Below, piece after piece: positions 11,618 to 23,670 of a stretch of DNA of 64,000 nt. The translations under genes and the position numbers were made by a program. The notes beneath the pieces are model-generated. The model was given only the letters and a program-made list of their open reading frames with translations, was not told the DNA's origin and searched no databases. Positions within the stretch are counted from its first letter, which is position 1. Each line of letters starts with the position of its first letter. Source of the DNA: Jackrogersella multiformis (taxonomy: Eukaryota; Ascomycota; Sordariomycetes; Xylariales; Hypoxylaceae); NCBI GenBank assembly GCA_902806575.1, contig CADCXD010000018.1, positions 3,968,001 to 4,032,000 on the forward strand, read 5' to 3'.

Positions 11618-12645
11618 ATGCTTTACCTAGTAGGCCTAGGTCTCTCCGACGAGACGGACATCACCGTAAAAGGCCTCGAAGTCGTAAAGAAGGCTTCGCG
11701 CGTCTACCTCGAGGCATACACCAGTATTCTCTTAGTAGACCAGTCTATCTTGGTAGGTCCACGTTTATGTCGCGTCGTTCATAGTTTTGATCTCTTTCAT
11801 ATAACTAACGCTAATAGAATAGTAGGAGAATTACTATGGCCGATCAATTGTAGTCGCCGACCGAGAGATGGTCGAGTCGAATAGTGACGAGATCCTTCGC
11901 GACGCTCAGACAGAAGATGTCGCATTCTTAGTCGTCGGTGATCCTTTCGGGTATGAGAGAGCGATCCGATAGGCATGAAAAGGGGATTCGCCTTTTCGTG
12001 AACTTTCCCGACGTCTGCGCATTATGCTGACTTATACAACGTAGCGCTACCACGCATACCGACCTCGTTCTTCGGGCGCGCGAACTCTCGATCCCTGTCC
12101 AGACGGTCCCCAATGCATCCATTCTGTCGGGTATTGGTGCCACTGGACTTCAGTTGTACAACTTCGGCCAGACTGTATCTATGGTGTTCTTCTTGGATAA
12201 CTGGCGCCCTGCTTCGTTCTACGACCGTATAAAGGAGAATCGAGAAATCGGGCTCCATACGCTTGTGCTGTTGGACATCAAAGTCAAGGAGCAAAGTTTA
12301 GAGAATATGGCTAGAGGCAGGATGATATATGAGCCCCCGAGGTACATGACAGTCGGCCAATGCGCACAACAGATGCTCGAGATCGAAGACGAAAAGAAAG
12401 AGGGCGTTTATGGACCTGACAGTCTAGCTATCGGTGCGGCGAGGGTCGGTGGCAGGACAGAGAAGCTCGTCGCCGGGACCTTAAGACAGCTGTGCGATAC
12501 CGATGAAGCTCTAGGCCCTCCACTACATAGCTTAGTATTACTCGGCAGAAGAGCACATGAGCTAGAGAGGGACTACACTCGAGAGTTTGCAGTTGACAAG
12601 GAGGTATGGAACACAATTTGGAATAGGGATTATGGTAAGCAATGA
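11618..12645 (+). CDS. dph5: Diphthine methyl ester synthase (diphthamide biosynthesis)
   Basis: DPH5 methylates the modified His of elongation factor 2 using S-adenosylmethionine, as part of diphthamide synthesis. Three exons (11618-11752, 11826-11950, 12045-12645) give 286 aa. The N-terminus M-L-Y-L-V-G-L-G-L, then D-I-T-V-K-G-L, the S-R-V-Y-L-E-A-Y-T-S-I-L block, V-V-G-D-P-F-G-A-T-T-H-T-D-L and N-A-S-I-L are all family hallmarks. The first acceptor must be the AG at 11824-11825, because earlier AGs would put a TAG in frame. It converges on the BLI-3-like gene with only 97 bp between stop codons. Confidence 0.95.
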
Positions 12646-12742
12646 AGATATCGCTAGTTACTAAACAGCTCCCTCTTGATTCGGCCTAGCTTGAGTGATT
12701 TGACAGAGACAGACCTCCGGGCTCTACCTGTCTCTACCTAAA

Positions 12743-13420
12743 CTAATTGGATACCCTCCACGATTGGATCTCTCTCTGGCTGATCTCACGGAGTTTGCTG
12801 ACTTTAGCGGGCTGTCCGGTTATCCTCCCCATGGCCACTTCCGCCGCAAAACCGAGCAAAGTCTTGTCGCTAACGGAATAGGTCGCCGTTGTTGTTATAA
12901 CTTTTATAATGCCAATACGAGGGTCGTTCTCCGAACCGTCATGGATTCCATCTCCTAAATCGCCCATCCATGCCTTCAACGATGGCTCGTAGTACATCTT
13001 GACCAGGCTTCGATCAGTCTCGATGGATGTAGTTCCCGAGACAGAGGCCCACTGACCAGAGCTATCTAGGAAGGAAACATTGACATGAGGATCATGCTCT
13101 AGTTCATCTGTCTTCTTGGACTCGGTATTCGTAAAGAAAAGTAGGTCTACACCATGCTCCTGAATTAGGTATCAGTATAGCTCGACGAGCAAAGTATTCG
13201 GGGGGGGGGGGGGACTTGCTCTTGCTGCTAGTGCCATGCACCGAGACACGAGTTTTCCGGTGCTAGAGTCCCGCGTCGTCATCATCCCATATTTGCACGA
13301 GGTTAAGAACTTCTCGAGAGTCTCAATCTTCTCTTCCGCTGAGAGGTCGCCTTCCAAGTTGGCAGCCTTGTAAGGGTCACCAGGCTCACTGTCGGTGTCT
13401 GTCATGGGGAACATAGACAT
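12743..13420 (-). CDS. bli-3: BLI-3-like protein, pyridoxamine-phosphate-oxidase fold
   Basis: A small FMN-binding split-barrel protein related to the Neurospora blue-light-inducible BLI-3; its biochemical role is not established. Two exons (13420-13220 and 13159-12743) give 205 aa. Recognisable blocks are D-P-Y-K-A-A-N, C-K-Y-G-M-M-T-T-R-D, S-R-C-M-A-L-A-A and the T-N-T-E-S-K-K-T-D-E-L, V-S-F-L, W-A-S-V-S-G-T series. The only frame-preserving splice uses a GC donor (A/GCAAGT at 13219-13214) rather than GT. The intron begins with a run of 14 G on the + strand, so a GC-AG intron or a sequence error next to the homopolymer are the alternatives. Confidence 0.85.
13200..13213. repeat. Homopolymer run of 14 G
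   Basis: The run lies inside the single intron of the BLI-3-like gene, immediately downstream of its GC donor (as C14 on the coding strand). It is a likely site of length variation or sequencing error. Confidence 0.9.
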
Positions 13421-15711
13421 GATGATCTCGTAACCGCAATATCGTGCTGTGGTTTAATTCGTCTTAGCTTTTATAGACCAAAATCTTAGAAAGGGAATAT
13501 GACAATTCGCATAATATACTACGACAACTTGCTCGAACGGACGAAGGGGACTAGCCGCTATTTAAAGAAGTAGGTGGGCAGCAATGGCTGATGTTGATCT
13601 ATTTACCAATCCGTCCGATCGATCTCGCTGGCCATACGCTTTATACCTACCTGGTAATGAGGTGAATCAGATTCCATCATAGACATCTTTGTATGCAGGA
13701 GAGTTTCAGAGCAGCTGTGTTCTTATGACGTCAACGTCAAGCCACGAGAGTTACCATTTAATACCTGTAGGCATTAGGTATTAGTTAATATTTCAGGCTA
13801 AGAGATTGCAATACTATCGTATTCAAACCCTGAGGTCTGGTATATATCACAAACAAGCAGTGATGTGCGAATGAGCATGCGTCTTATTGAATTGGTTGAA
13901 TTGGTTCATACAAGATTCTTTCAACTAGTGTAGTAACCTCTTAAAAAAATCACATGCTACATACACAGGCCGTGTGTGCTTAGGTAGTGTTTCTTTGTTC
14001 TTAGTAAATAAAATAACCCTTTTTAAACAGAGCATTAATAATTGTTATTCGTATACCTATGAGTATAATACCTAAATATCTTCATATATTCGAGGGTGAA
14101 GCTTGTCTCCCCTATTCACTGTATCTCCTATAATATCGTCACTAGAACCTTGGAAGTCTAGTGATGTACAGTGATGTCGTCCTGGCCCCTTGCTTTCACG
14201 CGGCATAGCTGAGGTTCCTATTACCGCATCAGGTAATGCTCGGTATGGTTTAGACCAATCCATAGGTGTACCGTGCGTAAACAGTACCTATCTTAGTGCA
14301 TATGGAGTATAATTAGAAACAGAATCCCATCAATGTCCCGATCTGGACCGCGGCAAACGGAATTAAGCAGGTACATATGTACAGGGGAATTCGAAAGTTT
14401 ATATTCCGAGGTTGCTGCGTACCTAGATACCTACCCTAAGGTATGGTATATGGATGCTCCTGCTATTGGGTTAGGTAATTGTGTGGCATGTTAGGCATGT
14501 GGTATTGATCGGACAAGGAACGTTGGAAGCATCTCGACTTCCCGGAAAAGATTTGAAAGCTTATTAGGAAGGAAGTAAGTAAGTAAGTAGAAGTAGTAGT
14601 ACATCGATGGACATACATATATTATTCTTTCCCCTCTTCTTGGAGTATTGGTATTGGGTAGATACTTGTAGGTGCAGATAATCGCAGATAATCGTAAAGA
14701 CGTTTATGGCCATTAGTTTAACATCGATAACCAGTATATTCTTGTACAGTACATGGAAATAGGCGTACAGACTGATAGATCAACTCCAGTGCGATAGATC
14801 TTCTCACCCCTCACCTGATATTTAGACCTGCTCGATTTGCTCCATCCGATTTCGTGGGGCAGTTGCAGTTGCAGTCAGAGGAAACCTTCACCTCCTCGAA
14901 TTATTTTTAACTTTTGACTTCAGACCTACTTCCAAGGTTGGTAGGTAGATCTCTCCTACGCAACTTCAATTGATAATACTAAATCTTACATACTTACCTA
15001 GGTAGGTACCTAAGATACTCAATCTAAAACTAAAACTCAAGACATAAGAGTTACAACATAAGTTACTACCTAGCATAAGAGTTACATAACCTCAAGTTGG
15101 GGGTTTCATCACCTGACTTCACGATACCTTACCTCAATTCCGTTATTACCTTCTCTTTCTTTCCTTCTGTCTTTCCTTCTTTCTGTCTCTATCGTCGAGG
15201 AACCTTGGACTCTAACAACCCACGTCTCGTTTAACTAAGTTGGTGTTACTGCATTGGTGTCATTACCTTGGTGTTGTCTCTAAGGCAGCACATACTACTT
15301 CCTGTCGCATCATCTTCCTCGTCACCAAGGACCAAGGACCAAGGGCCAAGGACTAAAGGCCAAGGACTAAGGGCCTCACTAACTCACTAAGGCACGGAGA
15401 CCAAAGACTAGGACGAAGATTAGAATCAGACCCGATTTTTAAATTCAAGCCTCGTTTGACCTATCGACTTCTAAGTTCTTTGTTCCCGGCCAAGGTGCAA
15501 ACACCCTTCCTTAAAATCATCTGGGCACTACTGGGCACTTACCTACTCACACACACCAGATTACACACCAACGAGAGAGTCAACAGTGAACAGCCAACGG
15601 TGAACAGTCAACTGTCAACTTGGAAACCCTCTAGTTTCCGATTCTCTTCTCCCTTTCCATATCGCCCATCAACATCTCGCCTACCCCTACCAGCATCATC
15701 CATCTCTGGTT
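13421..15711. other. Long intergenic region with F-box-like gene 5' leader
   Basis: No supportable gene. Near 15330-15380 there are imperfect tandem words of the CCAAGGAC type, and near 15160-15190 a pyrimidine-rich tract. On the + strand I see no ATG from about 15240 to 15711, which fits a long transcribed leader for the downstream gene (inference). Dispersed motif copies lie near 14995-15015. Confidence 0.5.
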
Positions 15712-15741
15712 ATGATCAATACCACGAGGCCCTTTGGTTAA
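15712..15741 (+). other. Possible 9-codon upstream ORF
   Basis: This is the first ATG after several hundred ATG-free bases. It opens nine codons and a TAA, and ends 14 bases before the proposed start of the F-box-like gene. Whether it is translated is unknown. Confidence 0.35.
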
Positions 15742-15755
15742 TCGCGTCATCCAAT

Positions 15756-17261
15756 ATGGTATAACCCCAACCCCAACCCCAACCAAAGTGATTCTGTTTC
15801 AAAATTCATCATGTTTTTTCTTCTTTTATTTTTACCTTTACTAATCTGCCGTCGTAGACCACCGCTTGGGAATGCCGTGATCAGGCCGACCAGGCCGAGA
15901 TCTACTACAATCATCCTCTCCGTGCCAAAGTTAGAAGTCTCGAAAATGAGAACGTAGCCCTAAAGCGACTGCTCCGTGAGAATGGTATCTCGTGGCAGTC
16001 AGCCACTAAGTCCGTTCAGACGCCCAATGGACGCATCACCCGTTCTTCCGGCAGGGTCATGTGCAGACCTCTTCCGCACATCCCCGTCGAGATCCAGCTT
16101 AAGATCATGTCCTTCGCCCTAACCAACCCTCAACCTATCGTTGACCCGCTATGGAAACCCAAGTCGGAACACATGATGGTTCGAGAGAAATCCAAGTCTA
16201 ACCAGATCGCCATTCACTTCCTAGCGACCTGTAAGGCCTACTATGCTGAGGGTACCAAGCTTTTATGGTCCAACAACTCTTTCGTCTTCACCACCCCGGA
16301 GGCACTTAGAAACTTCGCTGAGGTCCCCCTCGAGTTCCGACAGAACATGAATGATGTCAGTCTCCGTATCATTGCGAAGTTCTATGACGATGAGGAACGA
16401 ACTCGTAAGATTGGTCGTCGCCACCACCCCGACCTCAGGAAGCCCATCGCCTTAACCGTGCATAAGCGTCCAAAGGAGAGCACCCTATCCCGTCGCGGCT
16501 TCCGCACTTATGGTTGGTATCAGCTTATCGACTTCCTAACTGCCCTGTTACCCCCTTTCGACCCTTCGGCTGTCATCACGTACTCTGCTCCGCCGCCGAG
16601 GCTACTGCCATCTCTTCAGAAGCTCCGTATGGACTTTGTGAACTTTGGCGAAGATCTGTTTAACATCCCGCCCGCCCAGCTTCACGAGCTTGCTTCTCAT
16701 CAGCTTGGATGTACTTTGAACGAGGTTATTCTGACAGGCCTACCGAGCGACGACGCTGGAGGCCGAGTTAGCGGCGAGCTAGCTGGTCTGTTGAAGGATG
16801 AGGGCCTTCTAATCGATCACGCACCAACCATGGTGGCTCTGAAGAATGGCATACGCCCTCTCAACTGTGATGCGATCGAGTGTCATTACTCTGCTAAGGT
16901 CGTTAGAGCGATGCGAATAATCGGCGGTCACCACCACAATCACGACGATGTCCATGCGCATTTCTTCGGGGCCGACTTCCCCCCTGCGCCCGAGGATGAA
17001 GGGGAGACTCCTTACTCATTTTTTCAGTCCTGCCGCACGATCTGGAAGAAAGTACCTGTCAAACTCGATGGTACCGATGAGCGCAAGTGGGTATTGTTCG
17101 ACAGGATGAGTGGACGCCCGTGGGACGAAGTCGAGGACGAAGCAACAATGTTCGACTTCTTTGGGGACGATGAGGAGGCTACGATCTGCGAGAACTGCGG
17201 CGAGATTCATCCGGGTGCGATTCCTCCAGTCGAGATGATGGATCTCTACGAAGACTTCTAG
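15756..17261 (+). CDS. Fungal F-box-like protein of unknown role
   Basis: The main exon (15858-17261) is open for 467 codons. Its first part encodes a short coiled coil (R-A-K-V-R-S-L-E-N-E-N-V-A-L-K-R-L-L-R-E-N). A later P-L-P-H-I-P-V-E-I-Q-L-K-I-M segment resembles the start of a fungal F-box-like domain. The C-terminus is acidic with a C-E-N-C-G-E-I-H motif, and a His-rich patch lies near residue 355. The upstream exon has no in-frame ATG except one at 15756-15758, exactly at the donor, so exon 1 may contribute only the start codon (468 aa in total). The intron (15759-15857) has GT-AG ends and contains CCCCAA repeats. A start further upstream is not excluded. The substrate is unknown. Confidence 0.72.
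15764..15784. repeat. CCCCAA short tandem repeat in intron
   Basis: Three to four tandem CCCCAA units sit just inside the intron of the F-box-like gene, close to its donor site. Confidence 0.7.
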
Positions 17262-18480
17262 GCGCGCACTATGGAGAGCAGCTGTGGCATTCTACGACGA
17301 TTACGAACGACATGCATATGATACCAGGTTTGCTTTGCTTTTAGCATTTAGGAGAGCGGATGCTCTAAAAAGGAAGGGGGTCGGCATATGATAAGGCTGC
17401 TACCGAGATGGAGGTTCCATCTTCAGCCCAAAAGGTGTCAACGCCTCGCTATGTACTATATGGATCGCTTGAGCATCTAAAGCCGCAAGGTATAATAAAC
17501 AGTTGCCCTGCGCAAATTGATCTCTATTTCCCCGCCCCAAAATTCTATCATCATCGTCATTATCCCACAAATGAGTAGTTCTTTATATGTGGTAGTGGTA
17601 TTCGTGATATCATGTCATTGTTGATCTTATTCTTTCTCATTAAGTCCACATCAGGGCTCAGTACCTAAGTAGAGGCCTCGCTAGTACCTCTACAACGCGT
17701 AAAACCCGCCAGGAGATAATGCATCCTCGATGAGCGTAGAAATGATAGGACGCGGTTCGCGAAACGTTTCCAGTACGTCGCAGCGAGTCTAGACTCTGCC
17801 AACCTGGTGTAGGAATAAGGGGTAGCCAGACTGGGTTCTCCCCCTTTTCTGCTTCATTCTCTACAATTAAAATTATTGAAACGGTTCATACCTAAATAAC
17901 ATATGTACATCACCTACACGGCGGAAAAGGAGCTACCTTCTGAACAGCGAACACTGCAGCGCCGGTACTGGCGGCCAACTGGTTGATGCCCAGGTAAACG
18001 ACAACAATAACAATAACTGAAGTAAACCGCTTGGCCACCCGGAGGGCGAGAGACAGGACGTGAGGAATGCGCGCAAAAGAGTTAGGATAGGCTGGATCAG
18101 CTTCGACGCATATATGCAGGTGCTTCTAGATAGGTAGGTAGGTACCTGTCGTAGTGGATGATTATCTCATCTACTAGAGGTTAGTAACTTGCGAATAAAA
18201 AGTAGCCTCCCTACTTTCTGGGCTGTCATATCACTATCGATCGAAAACCAACATCATATGTAACCTAGAATTTATTACTTGGCTACGGTAGCTTGTTTAC
18301 TTCTCTGATTCCACGGAGAAGTGTTTCTAGATGCGACCGGCTGTTCGACTTTTGCTGATTCATCCCTCTAACTCCATGAATAGTACCTACCTAGGTACTC
18401 AATTGATGGCCGTAGGAAATAACCTCATCTCGACATTGCCTAGCTTAGGGGAAACTCATAACACGGTGGGATATAGAGGC
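17262..18480. other. Intergenic 3' flank of two convergent genes
   Basis: No supportable gene. It lies between the stop of the F-box-like gene and the stop of sec27. Dispersed TACCTAGGTA-like motifs occur near 18131-18147 and 18384-18397. Confidence 0.55.
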
Positions 18481-21416
18481 CTACTCGTCCGCCTCAGATT
18501 CGGATTCGGCCTCTTCCTCTTCCTCATCCTCTTCGGCCTCGCCATTTACATCCCCATTGGCCACACCGCCCTCGCTTTCCAGTCGTAACCATTCGTCCCA
18601 CTCCGGGAAGAGCTCCTCGTCTTCTGTTGGAATACCGATCATTTTTGCTACGCGACCCTTTTTGTTCTTCTCTAAGCTTTCCTTCCACGCGTTCGCAACA
18701 TCGACTGTTAGGGTTGGCTTGTATGTTTGTGAGAACAAGACTGCCTCGGCTAATCGGTTTGTCTTGCTGAGGACTTCCACACAGCCTGGGGAATCACCAA
18801 GAAGCCATTTTGAGGTGAAGGCAACGTTATGCGCACCGGACTCTTCCGCTTGTGCCGCAAGTGCCGCCAATCCTGCCTTATCGGACGTACTCGAGTAGAT
18901 CAAGAGCAAGGATCCCAGATCCCGCGCGTGAGTGAAGCACTCGGTGGCGAGCGGAACATCCCATGCGGCAAGAGCTGCGTCACCCACCGTCTTCCACTTG
19001 TGGTCGTTCTCGGCTTGCCGCGCGAGGCCAAGAGCAATGTCGAGTTGATTGAGGGCCAGTGACAAGTCGAACTTGTGCTCCGGATCCGTGGCAACCTCGA
19101 GTGCTAATTCCTTATGGCCCTGGCCCTCAAGGAATCTGGCTATCTTGTTGAGTTGATCTGAGGGAATACCAGCAAGTAATTCGGCAGCTGTCTCCATGTC
19201 GCCGCGGAGAACCAACGTTTGGTATTCCAACACGGGAAGAGAAAGGGCAAAGCTAGTGATGTTCACATCTTTGTCCGCAAGGTATATTCGAGAATCCCTT
19301 TGGATATAGCCGAGAACATACGTCGGCTGGTCGGAATGTGAGATGGTGTAGATCTGATCACCGACTAGGTAGTTTAGTCGGTTCGTGCTGTTCGTGTAAA
19401 TAAAGCAGTCGCCAACCCATTGGCCTGTTCGTACGCTGTGGAAGGATTAGTGACAAATGAAGAACTCCAAGTTGCGCATGCGCTTACCTCTCAGCGATAT
19501 CGGTAATAACTTCGAAAGCGGCCTCGACTCCGTCATCCTCCACTTGGCCGGACTGAGACGCTTCAATGTAGTTGTCGCGAGAGAACCTCAAGACGTAGAA
19601 AGTATCCTCGCAGGCTAACGTGACTAGCTCGCCGCTGTCCGACCAGTACACCTGTTTCGGTTCGACTTCGATCCGTCTGACTAGACCACCGGTGGCCCAG
19701 TCGTAGAAAGACACACCTCCCTGACCTTTCACACCTAACAAAACGCCACCCGTCAAACCGTCGGCCTGGAAAGGAATATCCAAGCCGCCGGTCTTCTCGG
19801 TAAAATTCTTGTAGACCTTGACACTTGTTGCCGACTCACGAATGGCGAAGTCGTTACTGTTGTCCTTAGATGCCCACACAAAGTCTAGGGCGGACCCGAA
19901 TGCCTTATTGCGCCACGCTAGAGCCGTGTAGATAATGTACTCGCCATCGCCACAGACGGCAACGAAGCGACCGTTCGGGGAGTGGATGAGGGTCTGGGGA
20001 TAAACTTCGCATGTACCAAGCTCTTTTGTTGGGAGTGTGATTGCTTCGTTATCTTTGATCGAGGTGTCTATCATGCAAGTTAGCGAATATAGCAACCACA
20101 TCATTGTAGAAAGTGAGACATACCACCACCCTTGATGATCGAAGAGACCACTTCGTTATGCCTAGCCCAAATCAGCTTCCCGGAGCTATCCATGGATACA
20201 GCGGGCTCTTCCCGTCCCAACTTGACTACGACCGCACCGTCGTCAAATCCAACGGCCACGCCTTGCTTGCCACGCTGATAGGATATACACCACGCACGCT
20301 CTAGGCCGTAGTTGAGAGACTGTTCAAAGCGGTACGTATTGGCGTGCCATATCCTGATGGTCCCGTCCTCAGAACCAGAGATGATGACGGGCAGCTCGGG
20401 GTGGTAACAGGCAAAGGACACGTTGTTCGTATGGCCTTCAAGGCTCGCGATGAGACTCTTCGTGGTGTAGTCCCAAATCTTGACTGTTCTATCATCAGAT
20501 GTGGTGAGGAGGTATGGCTTGTCGGAGTGTGGGTAGTAATCGACATGATTTACACCCTTCGTTTCGTGAGCCTCGAGCGTGAAATTGGCGGTGGACGAGC
20601 CTAAGCTCCAGATCTTGACGGTCCTATCTAGACATGCGGAGGCGAATGTGTTGGTGTCTTTAGGGTTGATGGCCAGTCCCATCACGTAGTGGCTATGACC
20701 CTCGAATACTTGTACACACTTCCATTCCTTCTCCCAGTTCCATAGCTTGATGGTCATGTCATCGGAGGCAGTTAAGACGAAGGGTTGTGTAGGATGAACA
20801 GCGATGGCGCGTATATAGTCGGGATGCGCCTCGAACGATGTGATCTTCTCCGAGGTGTTGTAGTTATATACTCTAAGCTGGAAGTCGTCGGAACCGCAGA
20901 CGATCCAGTTCTTCCTGGCGACAAATCGACCAGCCCGGACAGGAACGTCGGTAAGTTCGAAGGTCTTGACGATCTGCTGTGTCTCATATGACCAAATGTA
21001 AACATGGCCTTGCAAGGCTTCGTGTTAGTAAGTGCTCTCTCTTAAGGATCGTAAACAGAGGCCGAAGAGGTGAAGGAGACGAAGGGCGGGCTCACCGCTG
21101 TATAATGTAGTAAGGATCCATGGTTCTTGCGGGTGGCAGTCGATGCCTTTCACACGCTCGCTGCGCGCAAAGAGTTGTCGCTGTGCGTCAAGAGCCATGT
21201 CAGCATATTCAATGGTTGCTCAATCAGTCTATACGGTTATATAGAAGACACGGGAGCCATATTATATGAAAAAGAATAGCGGCAGTACATTGAGATGGGT
21301 AGGGGTTTGGTCCAAGGCCAGGTCTCATTGACCGAGCCGAGTGGAAGCTGAACGGAGCCAAAAAGAGGAAGCGGAGGAAACGGAGACATTGCACGTACCT
21401 TTACATCAAGCCTCAT
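18481..21416 (-). CDS. sec27: COPI coatomer beta-prime subunit
   Basis: Sec27 is a scaffold of the COPI coat for Golgi-to-ER retrieval and binds dilysine cargo tails. Five exons (21416-21399, 21180-21096, 21008-20124, 20067-19488, 19435-18481) join in frame to 840 aa. The first exon codes only for M-R-L-D-V-K and is followed by a 218-bp intron; the junction gives R-Q-L-F-A-R-S-E-R-V-K-G-I-D, the family N-terminus. Residues from about 10 to 300 form WD40 repeats (several D-x-T-V-K-I-W and G-H-x-x-x-V blades). A second propeller follows, then a helical solenoid. The protein ends in a Glu-rich acidic tail. Confidence 0.95.
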
Positions 21417-22470
21417 TTTGCCGACAGCTCCAAGGACCACGGAGTGAATGGTTCGGGAATGCAATGATTCGTTTTCGGCGGGGGGAGATGGTGGCCGGTG
21501 GTGGTGGTGGTTGATCGCAGGCAGATCGATATTATTATTATTACATTCGTGATAGATTAGATTGCGAGTCGTTATTGTGTGTGTGGCGTGTGTGAGCTTG
21601 CGTGTGTGTACTTTGTACGGATTACGAAAGAATATTATATTCGTAATATTCTATTCGTATCAAAAGGCAAAAGGAGTAACTTTGGAAGTTGTTGAATCAA
21701 TTGGGATATCTAGGGCTTGTAGTACCTACGGGGTATGTGACTTTTGCAGGTGCTTTCTTAGTTCTTAGTTCTTAGCTCTTAGCCTGATGGGCCAGCAACC
21801 TTAGCTAAGGAAGTATTTCCTTCCTTTCCTATTTCCACATTTTCAAGTTCAACGGTGGTCACTTCTTCTGCCTGCGCCAATCAATATGCTTACATGATTA
21901 GTGGCTGATGCTTTCGTCTCTTCTGGGGACCCACCATTGGTATCACCAGCCACAAACTACCACTGTAACAGTAATCTGTACCTAGCTTAGGTACCTAGAG
22001 GTACGGAACACTGGCAATCGTAGACACAGCATTAGATTTCACTTTTGCAATATCACAACTAAACTGTACCTCGCTAAGGGTAAAGTTCTAATAGAATAGA
22101 GGCTTCACATAATGTAAATGAAATAGTACAAGAGAAACTAGAGATCACATCACGCCAAAGAGGTAACTCATTGTTTATCAATTTATTTTAATTTTAAATT
22201 TATTGGAATCAATCTTTGTCTCTACTCTCATCTCGTGAGATCAACATAAATAGAGTAATTTCTTCGAGAACGCGACGCGTGTAATGCCACATGAGGCATT
22301 GTCTTGATCTGGTCATCATAAAGCGTCCGGCGTTCCCTTGATTTCCATTTCGGTATCATGCATGAACGCCTTTATTCGAATCGTGCCCTAGTACCTCCCA
22401 ATCGCTCCAATGCCGTAAAATTCAGATGCCGAAGTATAGCACACGCAGAAGAGAAATAATATCAAGGCCT
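21417..22470. other. Sec27 promoter and mpdA 3' flank
   Basis: No supportable gene. A short GGT/GGTGGT-rich patch lies near 21491-21512 and a dispersed motif near 21979-22000. Confidence 0.55.
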
Positions 22471-23670
22471 TCAGTCCTGGCTGTCCGCCTGCACCTTCTG
22501 GACGATCTCTACCATCTTGGGGTATAGCTTATCCGACTTCTGTAGGCCACACACCTTGGCCACCACGTCCTCGGGTCCGTTCTCCGCCATGATTTTAGCA
22601 AGCTCTTTGCTCTCCTCGTCGCCCTCCACATTTTGAAAGCGGAAAGCCATCTCCGCGGCAGCCAACAGAGCTGGCGTATCGTGGCCCAGCTCGGCCAACT
22701 CGGCAGCAGGGCCGATGAAACGTTCCTTGCGACCAAGCTTCCTTAGAGGAGCACGGCCAACACGTTCGACGGCATCCGCAAGGTGTGGGTTGCTGATTCT
22801 GTCGAGGATCTTCTTCTTGTATGCATCCTGCTCCTCTGGGGCGATGCCATGCTTGTCGACGATAAGCTTGGCGGTCTCGTTGATAGCGGCGGCAACCTGA
22901 TTCCTGATGTCCTTGTCTCGCATGGCATCATCGACTGTCTGCTTTTGTCTGTTATAGCCAAAGTAGGCAGCAGTGGCGTGCGAGGTGTTGACAGTAAAGA
23001 GCTTGCGCTCGATAAAGGGTAGTAAGTTGTCAACCCACTTGATGCCCTCGATCGACGGCCTCTCGACGTTGGTCGCCGTGTTCTCGCCTGGTTTGAATGG
23101 GGTCTCTTCGACGACCCACTCGTAGAACTTCTCTAGAGTCACGTCCAGGCCCGCGTTGGGATCTTGAGCGGGGACGATACGGTCGATGGCAGAATTCGCA
23201 TAGGCGGCTCTCTCGTGGTGGTCATCGAGACGATGTTCAGGTGTGTTCTTTGGGTCTTTGATGTGGCCAGCGAGGGCATCTGTGGCACCGATCATGTTCT
23301 CACAGGCGATGATAGCCAGAGGTTTCTCATCATTCGAGCGCTTGTCGACACCCTTGGCGATGACTGGTGCGATGAACTTGAGGATGTTGGGGCCTACAGA
23401 GCAGGTGACGACGTCGGCAGTTGCGATTTCGTCAACCAGTTCAGCCTCATTATATTTGGAGTTAATGGCCCGGTAGTTAGTGATCCTCTTGGTGACTATG
23501 CCCTCGACACCACGCTCAATCACATTGTATGAGGGTGTCGAGTTTAGGGAGTCAACGAGCTTGTCGACGACGTCAGCGAAGATGACTTCGTAGCCCGATT
23601 CGTGCAGGAAGCATGCAACAAAGCCTCGGCCAATGTTGCCGGAACCAAAATGGATTGCCTTCTTCCCCAT
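22471..23670 (-). CDS. mpdA: Mannitol-1-phosphate 5-dehydrogenase
   Basis: This enzyme interconverts fructose 6-phosphate and mannitol 1-phosphate with NAD(H), feeding the fungal mannitol pool. One exon encodes 399 aa, slightly longer than typical family members of about 388. The N-terminal Rossmann motif is H-F-G-S-G-N-I-G-R-G-F (about 7-17). The core signature of long-chain mannitol dehydrogenases is visible as L-F-T-V-N-T-S-H-A-T-A-A-Y-F-G-Y. The Met at 23670 directly precedes the Rossmann strand, so the start is secure. The neighbouring glucose-6-phosphate isomerase (38.3-40.1 kb) supplies its fructose 6-phosphate substrate, but the two are not linked as a unit. Confidence 0.96.
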   Translation of the reverse strand: MGKKAIHFGSGNIGRGFVACFLHESGYEVIFADVVDKLVDSLNSTPSYNVIERGVEGIVTKRITNYRAINSKYNEAELVDEIATADVVTCSVGPNILKFIAPVIAKGVDKRSNDEKPLAIIACENMIGATDALAGHIKDPKNTPEHRLDDHHERAAYANSAIDRIVPAQDPNAGLDVTLEKFYEWVVEETPFKPGENTATNVERPSIEGIKWVDNLLPFIERKLFTVNTSHATAAYFGYNRQKQTVDDAMRDKDIRNQVAAAINETAKLIVDKHGIAPEEQDAYKKKILDRISNPHLADAVERVGRAPLRKLGRKERFIGPAAELAELGHDTPALLAAAEMAFRFQNVEGDEESKELAKIMAENGPEDVVAKVCGLQKSDKLYPKMVEIVQKVQADSQD

